Positions 1 to 5,098 of a DNA stretch of 5,208 bases are shown piece by piece. Numbering within the stretch: the first letter of the stretch is position 1; every line of letters starts with the position of its first letter. The stretch lies in the NCBI GenBank assembly GCA_955652855.1, contig CATPCN010000537.1, positions 1 to 5,208 of the forward strand, written 5' to 3'. The stretch is from an uncultured Chthoniobacterales bacterium (GTDB lineage: Bacteria; Verrucomicrobiota; Verrucomicrobiae; Chthoniobacterales; UBA10450). The position numbers were made by a program, and so were the translations under genes. The notes under the pieces are model-generated. The model was not told where the DNA came from. It did no database searches and was given only the letters and a program-made list of their open reading frames with translations.

Positions 1-581
1 ATGCGGAGAAGGTGCGCGCTGCTTACGAGGCGGGTCAGTCGTTATTCGGAGAAAGTCGGGTGCAAGAAGCGCGCGCAAAAATTCCAGAATTGCCATCCAA
101 TTTGCGCTGGCATTTCGTCGGACATTTACAAAAGAACAAAATCCGGCATGCCCTTCCGCTCTTCGAGCTTTTTCACAGCGTTGACTCGCTCGGGCTCGTA
201 CAGGAGATGAGCCGGATCGCGGATGAGGAGGGAATGCATCCGCGAGTCCTGCTGGAAGTGAACGTCGCGAGTGAGGGGAGTAAGTTCGGATTCGATCCGA
301 CAGCATTGCGTACACAGATGGAGCAGTTGCTCGCTTTGCCACGGCTCACGATCGAAGGGCTCATGACGATTCCACCGCTCGCGCCAGAAGCGGAATCTTC
401 TCGAAAATATTTTGTCGGTCTTCGCCAGCTGCGTGACGCGCTCGAGAAAGAATTCGACGTGAGACTTCCGCAACTTTCCATGGGGATGACCAACGATTTC
501 GCTGTCGCCATCGAGGAAGGTGCGACGCTGGTGCGCATCGGCACAGCAATTTTTGGCGAGAGATCCAAACCGCAGATATAG
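1..581 (+). CDS. yggS: YggS/PLPBP family pyridoxal-phosphate homeostasis protein, 5'-truncated by window edge
   Basis: The frame is open from base 3 to a TAG at 579-581, giving 192 visible residues. Family members are about 230 residues, so roughly 40 N-terminal residues lie outside the window, including the lysine that binds PLP. The visible part carries the family signature in order: FGESRVQEA near the edge, WHFVGHLQKNK, HSVDSL, LLEVNVASEGSKFGF, GLMTIPP, and the C-terminal phosphate-binding stretch SMGMTNDFAVAIEEGAT followed by VRIGTAIFGER (from about 477). The usual form is SMGMS(N/D)D; here the Ser is Thr, a mild change. YggS proteins are single-domain cytoplasmic alanine-racemase-like TIM barrels with no known enzymatic activity that buffer free PLP and influence amino-acid balance. 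The ATG at 12 is internal and not the true start. The gene commonly found after yggS (proC) is not visible downstream. The family call is secure; the exact cellular role is inferred from the family. Confidence 0.96.
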   Translation, partial: AEKVRAAYEAGQSLFGESRVQEARAKIPELPSNLRWHFVGHLQKNKIRHALPLFELFHSVDSLGLVQEMSRIADEEGMHPRVLLEVNVASEGSKFGFDPTALRTQMEQLLALPRLTIEGLMTIPPLAPEAESSRKYFVGLRQLRDALEKEFDVRLPQLSMGMTNDFAVAIEEGATLVRIGTAIFGERSKPQI

Positions 582-920
582 GAGGGGAGCCAGACAGTCG
601 CGAGACGCATTGCCCGCACCAATAGTTTCACTGCCGATCTTGCCGTGGCTAGCAAACGCCGAGGGCCGCTCAGAAAATGCGGAACTTCCGCAGCCTTCGA
701 ACAATTGGATTCGAAGATCTCGAGCCCGAACATTCCTCCAATGATGGAAGTATTCAAAGCTGGTATTTTTGCCGTCTTCTTGCTCTGGCGGTGCTGTTTC
801 AAGGAAGAATTAATCAGGTCCCAACCTTTACCTCTGCCAGTCGGACGGCGATTTCACAGCCGTGTTTTGTGCTCCATAAAGATCCGTTCCGCGGTTCTGG
901 ATTGATGGCCGACGTAGTTT
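582..920. other. Intergenic region, no convincing gene
   Basis: These 339 bases separate yggS from the DUF971 gene. Several short frames are open on both strands, but none gives a protein I recognise, and the longer ones run into neighbouring genes in the wrong frame. The region holds an interrupted palindrome (GCGGAA-C-TTCCGC, 679-691) and a 7-bp stem (CTTCGAA 695-701 with TTCGAAG 710-716, 8-nt loop). No U-tract follows the stem, so it is not a good intrinsic terminator. A signal-peptide-like reading starting at the ATGs at 741/744 needs a frame change near 775 to continue (see findings). The promoter of the DUF971 gene presumably lies here, but I see no clear -35/-10 pair. Confidence 0.6.
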
Positions 921-1256
921 GTGACTATCATGGGCCGCGTGCGATTGGAGCCAAAAAATATTCAGATCATCGGCGACGAGCTGGCGGTTGTTTGGAATGA
1001 TGACACGGAATCGTATTTCGATCTCGAATTTCTGCGTCGCGCGTGCCCCTGCGCGGCGTGCGGCGGTGAGCCGGACGTCCTCGGCAACATCTCGCGACCC
1101 AACGTCAGATACACGGAGGACAGTTTCAAGCTGGCTGGTATCAACCTCGTCGGCGGCTATGCCCTGCAACCGCGGTGGCGGGATGGTCACAGCACAGGCA
1201 TTTATTCTTTTCCGTATCTGCAGCGGCTCGAAGGACACGGGCTAAGCAAAACATGA
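921..1256 (+). CDS. DUF971 (GBBH-like N-terminal domain) family protein
   Basis: A 111-residue protein from a GTG at 921, or 108 residues from the in-frame ATG at 930; neither start has a visible Shine-Dalgarno sequence, so the start is uncertain. The whole length matches the DUF971 pattern: an N-terminal beta segment (IQIIGDELAVVWNDD), then LRRACPCAACGG with Cys42, Cys44 and Cys47, and the closing YALQPRWRDGHSTGIYSF with His90. In the family, the cysteines and this histidine form a zinc-type site. The domain also occurs at the N-terminus of eukaryotic gamma-butyrobetaine hydroxylase; bacterial stand-alone versions of about 100 residues are common and have no settled function, though some sit near Mrp/ApbC iron-sulfur genes. 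Here the partner is a DUF4864-like gene whose ATG overlaps this stop (ATGA, 1253-1256), suggesting translational coupling. The protein is likely cytoplasmic. The family call is firm; the function is unknown. Confidence 0.9.
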   Translation: MTIMGRVRLEPKNIQIIGDELAVVWNDDTESYFDLEFLRRACPCAACGGEPDVLGNISRPNVRYTEDSFKLAGINLVGGYALQPRWRDGHSTGIYSFPYLQRLEGHGLSKT

Positions 1257-1720
1257 ACATGAACAGCCTCACGAAAGGATTTCTGCTTCTCCTTTTCTTC
1301 TCGCTCTCTGCTGCTGCGATGTTGACTACATATCAAATGCGCGAACGGGTACCGGCACCCGCACCACGGGAACTTTATAAAGTGGTTGAGTGTCAGATCG
1401 CTGCTTTTCGGGCGGATAACTTTCCTGGCGCGTATCGGTATGTCGCAAGTGCCGTCCAGCAAAGGTTTACACTTACGCAGTTCAAATCCATGATCCGCCG
1501 CGAATACGGAACGATCACTCAACCGCGACGTGTCGAGTTCGGCTTCGTCAAGGTGCACGGCGGAGATGCGCTCGTGCAGGTCTTCTTCTTCGATGAGGAT
1601 GGAATGAACCATCCATTTCTCTACACGCTGGTGGCTGAGGACGGCGACTGGAAAATTAGCGGCGTTCAGCCGATGCGATCAGCTCCGAGAGTTCATCAAT
1701 TCAGCGGCTTGCGCGTTTGA
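1253..1720 (+). CDS. DUF4864-like protein with N-terminal signal/membrane anchor
   Basis: A 155-residue protein starting at the ATG that overlaps the DUF971 stop (ATGA), ending with TGA at 1718-1720. A second ATG two codons in (1259) is an alternative start. The same frame is open further upstream, but that part lies over the DUF971 gene and is not its protein. Residues 8-25 (KGFLLLLFFSLSAAAML) form a signal peptide or a single membrane anchor, so the rest is probably periplasmic. Residues 42-140 fit the DUF4864 pattern: a start that pairs a helix with AF..DNFPGAYRYVAS, then FKSMIRREYGTI, a strand pair containing GGDALVQVFFFDEDGM, and the ending DGDWKISGVQPM. That layout resembles small NTF2/SnoaL-like alpha+beta folds. 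No catalytic residues are evident. The gene converges on manA with only 46 bases between the stops. The function is unknown, and the DUF4864 assignment is by eye. Confidence 0.82.
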   Translation: MNMNSLTKGFLLLLFFSLSAAAMLTTYQMRERVPAPAPRELYKVVECQIAAFRADNFPGAYRYVASAVQQRFTLTQFKSMIRREYGTITQPRRVEFGFVKVHGGDALVQVFFFDEDGMNHPFLYTLVAEDGDWKISGVQPMRSAPRVHQFSGLRV

Positions 1721-1766
1721 GTTTGCCAATCGCGATCCTTGATTATCGCTGCCAATCCGCCCGCCA

Positions 1767-2720
1767 CTATAAGTCTTGTAGCATCGTCCGAAGCAACGAT
1801 GTGCCCGCACCACGCGGATGAAGATGTCGATCTTGCAGCGTGGCAGGGATAAGAAAGAAATCGCCCGGCTTGAACTTTGATCCGGCGCACTCGATCTCGC
1901 CGGTCAGACAGAGAATGATTCCGAATTTGCACATTGGCGCGGCTTCGCGTTCGGAAGTGAGATCCCATTTTTCGACTATAAACGCGGAATCACGAACCAG
2001 TGTTTCCCCTTTGGGTTGGGTCAGCTCCGGTTCCACGTCAGCGAAATCGATCGATTGCATTGACGCATCGATGTCCAAACGCCGCCGTTTTCCATCAGCG
2101 TCGACGCGATTCCAATCAAACAGCCGATAAGTCGTGTCGCTGTTCTGTTGAATCTCGGCGATCAAAATCCCGCCGCCCATGGTGTGCAAACGTCCGCTCG
2201 GCATGAACATCGCGTCTCCACTTTTCACCGGGATGCGATGGACAAGCTCAGCGGTGTCACGGGTCTCCGCCGCAGCTTCAAATTGCTGCCGAGTAACGCC
2301 GCGGCGCACCCCTGCGTAAATTTCGGCGCCCGGAATTGCATCGACAATGTACCAAAACTCGTCCTTTGCTTCGCTGCCGAGTTTTTCTGCCACTATCGCT
2401 GGAGGATGCACTTGTAGTGACAGTTTTTCCTGCGCATCAATTAATTTCGCAAGAAGTGGAAAGCGAGGCGCATCCCGCACATTGCCAAAAATCTCTTGTC
2501 GATTTTGCGTCCAAAGTTCATGCAAAGCTTTGCCGCGGATCGGGCCGTCGCGCACGACGCTTTGCGTTTCAGGTCGATCGACAATCTCCCATGATTCGCC
2601 GATGCGTCCCCTTGCGGGTAATCGCTTGCCAAACTGCGTCTCGAGTCGTCGTCCGCCCCAGGGCCGTTCCATGAAGAGCGGTTCAAAAACGATGGGTTGT
2701 GTGAGGTTAAGGTCCGTCAT
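1767..2720 (-). CDS. manA: Class I mannose-6-phosphate isomerase (phosphomannose isomerase)
   Basis: A 317-residue cytoplasmic zinc enzyme that interconverts fructose-6-phosphate and mannose-6-phosphate, feeding mannose catabolism or GDP-mannose and polysaccharide synthesis. The length matches the short Bacillus-type class I enzymes rather than the ~390-residue E. coli type. Visible signatures are ERPWGG (18-23), GESWEIVDRP (41-50), FPLLAKLIDA then LSLQVHP (Gln103 and His105), KDEFWYI (Glu121), MPSGRLHTMGGGILIAEIQQ (173-192, His179), and the family hallmark NSDTTYRLFDWNR (193-205, Arg199). Gln103, His105, Glu121 and His179 are the expected zinc ligands, so the site is complete. The C-terminal cupin-like part (260-305) includes CLTGEIECAG and KPGDFFLIPA. 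The start ATG (2718-2720) overlaps the stop of an upstream 72-codon frame (ATGA), so manA is probably the second gene of a short operon. It stops with TAG, facing the DUF4864 gene. Confidence 0.95.
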   Translation of the reverse strand: MTDLNLTQPIVFEPLFMERPWGGRRLETQFGKRLPARGRIGESWEIVDRPETQSVVRDGPIRGKALHELWTQNRQEIFGNVRDAPRFPLLAKLIDAQEKLSLQVHPPAIVAEKLGSEAKDEFWYIVDAIPGAEIYAGVRRGVTRQQFEAAAETRDTAELVHRIPVKSGDAMFMPSGRLHTMGGGILIAEIQQNSDTTYRLFDWNRVDADGKRRRLDIDASMQSIDFADVEPELTQPKGETLVRDSAFIVEKWDLTSEREAAPMCKFGIILCLTGEIECAGSKFKPGDFFLIPATLQDRHLHPRGAGTSLLRTMLQDL

Positions 2721-2935
2721 CGATTTTGCGATGCGTAAGGAATGTAGCGGCAGCCGTGCCGATACTCAACGAAAGTGCCTGCCGTAATCAGTACGAAACC
2801 ATCATGCGCCGCGTCATGGGATTTCTCACGATAAGTTGCCCAATAATCGGAGGACCGGAGTGGCGTCGCGGTTGCGATTGCGCGGGCGTCACCTGTGACA
2901 AACGTCGTCGCTGGTATGTTGGTCACCGCGCCCAT
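2717..2935 (-). CDS. Small hypothetical protein, translationally coupled to manA
   Basis: A 72-residue frame on the manA strand, from an ATG at 2933-2935 with an in-frame TAA immediately upstream, so this is the earliest possible ATG. It ends in TGA at 2717-2719, overlapping the manA start by four bases (ATGA); that junction is the best argument that it is real. I do not recognise the family. The protein has no signal peptide or membrane segment. It has a compact, protein-like composition with local patterns such as DARAIATATPLRSSDYW, YREKSHDAAHDGF and GTFVEYRHGCRYIPY. It has several His, Tyr and Arg residues and one Cys. Codon choice leans to G/C at third positions, as in manA. A weak purine run lies ahead of the ATG. 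If it is not coding, the manA upstream gap would be 383 bases, long for this window. No function is proposed. Confidence 0.6.
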   Translation of the reverse strand: MGAVTNIPATTFVTGDARAIATATPLRSSDYWATYREKSHDAAHDGFVLITAGTFVEYRHGCRYIPYASQNR

Positions 2936-3010
2936 TTACCACTTTCTTGCGTTTTTTCCGAGGCGTGGTGAAATATCAGCCTATGCGTGCTGGCTGCGTA
3001 AGCGAAGGAG

Positions 3011-3082
3011 TCGATGCGTTTGACTCGGCTTTTGCTGAAAAACGTACTAGGACAATTTAGACTCCGTATCGAGACGCATCGA
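3011..3082. repeat. 9-bp exact inverted repeat in the divergent intergenic region
   Basis: TCGATGCGT at 3011-3019 is the exact reverse complement of ACGCATCGA at 3074-3082, with 54 bases between the arms. The candidate -35 TTGACT begins directly after the left arm. The right arm overlaps the second copy of a short ATCGAGA direct repeat. It could be a pair of operator half-sites, or the base of a long stem in a 5' leader. In a stretch this short a 9-base match is mildly unusual but could be chance. Confidence 0.4.
3020..3050 (+). promoter_or_regulatory. Weak candidate promoter for the SGNH-domain gene
   Basis: TTGACT at 3020-3025 matches the sigma-70 -35 consensus at five of six bases. The best -10 downstream is TACTAG at 3045-3050, which matches poorly and lies 19 bases away, longer than the ideal 17. 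It would place the transcript start around 3057, about 45 to 90 bases before the possible starts of the gene. It is a suggestion only. Confidence 0.2.
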
Positions 3083-3103
3083 GAAACTTCAACTTAATGG
3101 CAA

Positions 3104-4861
3104 GTGTCCCGCTCGCGGATTCGAAGGTTGCACTTCACGATAAGGATGATGGATAATTTTTCCACTAATCGCCCGTTGTTCTGTGGAGGAGCGCCGATTG
3201 AGACTTCGTTCAGATCGAGAACGCCATATCTATTGCTCCTGCTCGTGATCTGGGTTGTCAGCTGTTTCGAGCCTCCATCCACAAAAGGAGAAGTGGCGCA
3301 ACCGGTGGCAGCCGTTAACCATAGCAGTGAGGTCAAACGAGCTCCTAGTATTACTGCCACGCCGGAACGCGTGAAAGTCGACAACAAGCCCGGTCGCACT
3401 GACATTCGGTGGGATACCGGAGATGGATCAAAGGGCTTTGTCTATGTATCCGCGAATGGCGGGAAGCCTACTCTTTTTGCCACCGGTGCCACCGGAAGCG
3501 CAACCGCCTCATGGATCAGATCCGGTAGCTATGTCTTCGAACTTTGTGGAGACGCGGAGCGGCGGACGTTACTTGCGACAGTAACTGTTTCTGGAATCGC
3601 AGCACCCCGGGTTTCTCCACCGCGAGTTTCTCCACTTACCGGATCATGGCAAAGCAGATCACGGTGGTTGCTGGTTGTAGTCCTGCTCGCGGTTGTGTAT
3701 CTCGCGGTCTACTTCAGTTCGACAGGAGCGATGCGCACGGGATTTCCCGCCGAGCCTTCTACTTCACCTCGCCGGCTTCACGTCGCACGGAATCTGCTGC
3801 TTGGTGTGGTTGGGTTCTATTGTATCGACTGCGCGATCTTCCATACAGGATTGTATACGTCGATTTTAGCTCCGGATTCGTTCGCAGGAAGAATGGCGAT
3901 ACTCACAGGGGCCGAAGAGCAACGTGTCTCGTCCGGCTTAAAAGAGGTGCTCATCGTCGGGGATTCGCGGATTGCAGAAGGGTTTTCCGCGGCGACTGCT
4001 GATAAGCTTGGTTCCGGGGCCGGGGTCAAGTTTCTTAGCCTCGCAGAGCCAGCCTCAAATATCGACACATGGTACTATATGCTTCGAGAAGTTGACCCTT
4101 CTCGACGACGATACTCCGCGATCGTCATTCCTTATGGCTATGGCCACGAGCTAAGCCGCGCTCAACTCTTAAGAATCTCAATGGCCGCCCCGCTCTTACG
4201 CTATGGCGACTGCTTCGAGTTTGCTTCTGGTTTTCAGCAGTGGTCGGATCGCTTCAGAGCTTTTACGGCATGCATACTCCGAGGATCTGCACTTCAAAGT
4301 GACGTTCTCGATCTTCTTGAACATCCGATCCTGCGCGCCAATAGCCTTAAACTAGGGCAAAAAAAACTCGACGCGCGCGTCCGTTATACAGGTCGGGATG
4401 ACGACATCGTGGGTACTTCGTATAATCCAAACACAGGCCAAATAACTTTCCCGCCACGGCTAACAGAGGCGCAGAGAGAAGCCATTAGGTATAGCTTAGT
4501 GCCACCTTCGCAATCGGAGACACAACACTTAGTGGAACTTCAGCGTCATTGGATCCAGCGAATCCTGCAGCGGTATTCAGACAGTCGGGCTGCAATCATA
4601 CTTATGCCTACGCCACGTGGTCCATTTGGTGGGAAGTTTTCTATGGCTTATAAGACTTTTTTCGGAGGCATCGCGATCCGCAAATCGTTTGCTTTACTTC
4701 CAGAGCATACGTTCGATTTCCTCGAGAGCCCCCAATATTATTTTGATGGCTACCATCTAAACGTAAAAGGCCGGCAGAAATTTACCGAAGTAATGGTGGC
4801 TGAATTAGTCAGGCGCTTGCAATCGTCTGACTCTACGCACTTTGCTTCCGATCCCAAATAA
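3104..4861 (+). CDS. Membrane-anchored protein with Ig/Fn3-like domain and C-terminal SGNH-hydrolase-like domain
   Basis: 585 residues from GTG 3104, the longest frame (TAA stop at 3095-3097 just upstream). ATG 3146 or 3149 (residues 15/16) may be the real start; AAGG at 3142-3145 is a weak, too-close ribosome site. Residues 41-55 are hydrophobic and end in VVSC, which fits a lipobox as well as an uncleaved anchor. Residues 80-164 form an Ig/Fn3-like beta domain (SITATPERVKV, IRWDTGDGSKGFVYVS, GSATASWIRSGSYVFEL, LLATVTVSG). Two further membrane segments lie at about 187-206 and 228-247. From 281 an SGNH-type domain follows: VLIVGDSRIAEGF (nucleophile Ser288), a WYYMLREVDP helix, and C-terminal DGYHLNVKGRQKF with the Asp548-x-x-His551 pair. 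No clear GxND block is seen. The predicted topology puts both the Ig-like and SGNH domains outside. Such proteins include DltD, AlgJ/AlgX and PatB relatives acting in acyl transfer to surface polymers. An MBOAT remnant lies 19 bases downstream. A/T-ending codons (CTA, TTA, AAA) look commoner than in manA. The substrate is unknown. Confidence 0.85.
   Translation: MSRSRIRRLHFTIRMMDNFSTNRPLFCGGAPIETSFRSRTPYLLLLLVIWVVSCFEPPSTKGEVAQPVAAVNHSSEVKRAPSITATPERVKVDNKPGRTDIRWDTGDGSKGFVYVSANGGKPTLFATGATGSATASWIRSGSYVFELCGDAERRTLLATVTVSGIAAPRVSPPRVSPLTGSWQSRSRWLLVVVLLAVVYLAVYFSSTGAMRTGFPAEPSTSPRRLHVARNLLLGVVGFYCIDCAIFHTGLYTSILAPDSFAGRMAILTGAEEQRVSSGLKEVLIVGDSRIAEGFSAATADKLGSGAGVKFLSLAEPASNIDTWYYMLREVDPSRRRYSAIVIPYGYGHELSRAQLLRISMAAPLLRYGDCFEFASGFQQWSDRFRAFTACILRGSALQSDVLDLLEHPILRANSLKLGQKKLDARVRYTGRDDDIVGTSYNPNTGQITFPPRLTEAQREAIRYSLVPPSQSETQHLVELQRHWIQRILQRYSDSRAAIILMPTPRGPFGGKFSMAYKTFFGGIAIRKSFALLPEHTFDFLESPQYYFDGYHLNVKGRQKFTEVMVAELVRRLQSSDSTHFASDPK
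3605..3634 (+). repeat. In-frame 15-bp tandem duplication (PRVSP x2) in the interdomain linker
   Basis: Two adjacent 15-base units (3605-3619 and 3620-3634) both encode Pro-Arg-Val-Ser-Pro; GTTTCTCCAC is identical at 3611-3620 and 3626-3635. The repeat lies in the linker between the Ig/Fn3-like domain and the second membrane segment, where a Pro/Ser-rich extended spacer is plausible. It looks like a small slippage duplication whose third positions have since drifted. Confidence 0.6.
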
Positions 4862-4880
4862 CTGAAAAGCAACTGTCCTG

Positions 4881-5009
4881 ATGTTATTCAACACTCTTCA
4901 ATACCGGATCTTTTTTTTGATCGCGTTAGGGACTGTTTTACGGTGTGCCATTCCGTGTCGTCGAAAAAAACTTTTGCTCATGGTTGCCGATGCAAGAAGA
5001 GCGCGATAA
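4881..5009 (+). pseudogene. Truncated MBOAT-family O-acyltransferase (AlgI/DltB type), N-terminal remnant
   Basis: ATG at 4881 opens 42 codons ending in TAA at 5007-5009. The peptide begins MLFNTLQYRIFF and continues through VLRCAIP, CRRKK and LLLMVAD. This follows the very conserved start of bacterial MBOAT proteins (MLFNS followed by an L/F, F/Y, x-I-FF first helix, then a (Y)WALP-type turn, basic residues, and LLLLVAS). Full-length members have about 400-500 residues and many membrane helices with a catalytic His. Here only about 36 residues match before an unrelated ARRAR tail and a stop, and only 89 bases remain before the next gene, so more than 90% is missing. The Trp usually seen in WALP is Cys. 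The remnant lies 19 bases after the SGNH gene stop, the classic partner position. The T8 (4911-4918) and A7 (4964-4970) runs are possible slippage sites, but no frame restores the family downstream. It may be non-functional or merely a short expressed peptide. Confidence 0.65.
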
Positions 5010-5098
5010 AATGACCGCTCAAACCCTGGACCCACACAGTACCCTGAGGAAGGGATTTATTTTTGCTCCAAATCAATAAAATTTAAACGTACCAAATA

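Larger units (their letters stand above)
2936..3103. other. Divergent intergenic region between the manA unit and the SGNH-domain gene
   Basis: These 168 bases must contain control signals for both the leftward manA pair and the rightward SGNH gene. It holds a 9-bp inverted repeat (3011-3019 and 3074-3082), a direct repeat of ATCGAGA at 3068-3074 and 3078-3084 (10-base spacing, one helical turn), and a TTGACT at 3020-3025 that could be a rightward -35. For the leftward direction, a TTGAAG on the minus strand near 3086 is a weak -35-like element without a good -10. No gene is visible in the region. Confidence 0.5.

Noticed and set aside
695..716. CTTCGAA/TTCGAAG stem-loop as the yggS terminator
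   Set aside because: The 7-bp stem is AT-balanced with an 8-nt loop, lies 110 bases past the stop, and is not followed by a U-tract.
126..802. Long minus-strand frames of 192 and 209 codons opposite yggS
   Set aside because: They lie antisense to the clear yggS coding sequence, have low-complexity Arg/Ser-rich translations and match no family; they are shadows of a G/C-rich coding region.
1732..1749. Small hairpin (GCGAT with ATCGC, 8-nt loop) between the convergent stops as a bidirectional terminator
   Set aside because: The stem is only 5 bp with no T-tract on either strand; too weak to call.
1840..2787. Several plus-strand frames of 68-146 codons across manA
   Set aside because: They are antisense to the unmistakable manA protein and have Cys/Arg/Ser-rich translations typical of shadow frames.
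3094..3405. 103-codon minus-strand frame overlapping the start of the SGNH gene
   Set aside because: It is antisense to the anchor and Ig-like domain coding region, with no recognisable content.
4901..4920. T8 run after the SGNH gene as an intrinsic terminator
   Set aside because: No stable GC-rich stem precedes the T run, and the run lies inside the MBOAT-like reading frame as the Phe-Phe-Leu codons of the conserved first helix.
4990..5079. 29-residue frame (MQEERDKMTAQTL start) as a continuation of the MBOAT gene or a separate small gene
   Set aside because: It has a charged, non-membrane composition unlike MBOAT helices, no ribosome site, and no family resemblance; probably chance.
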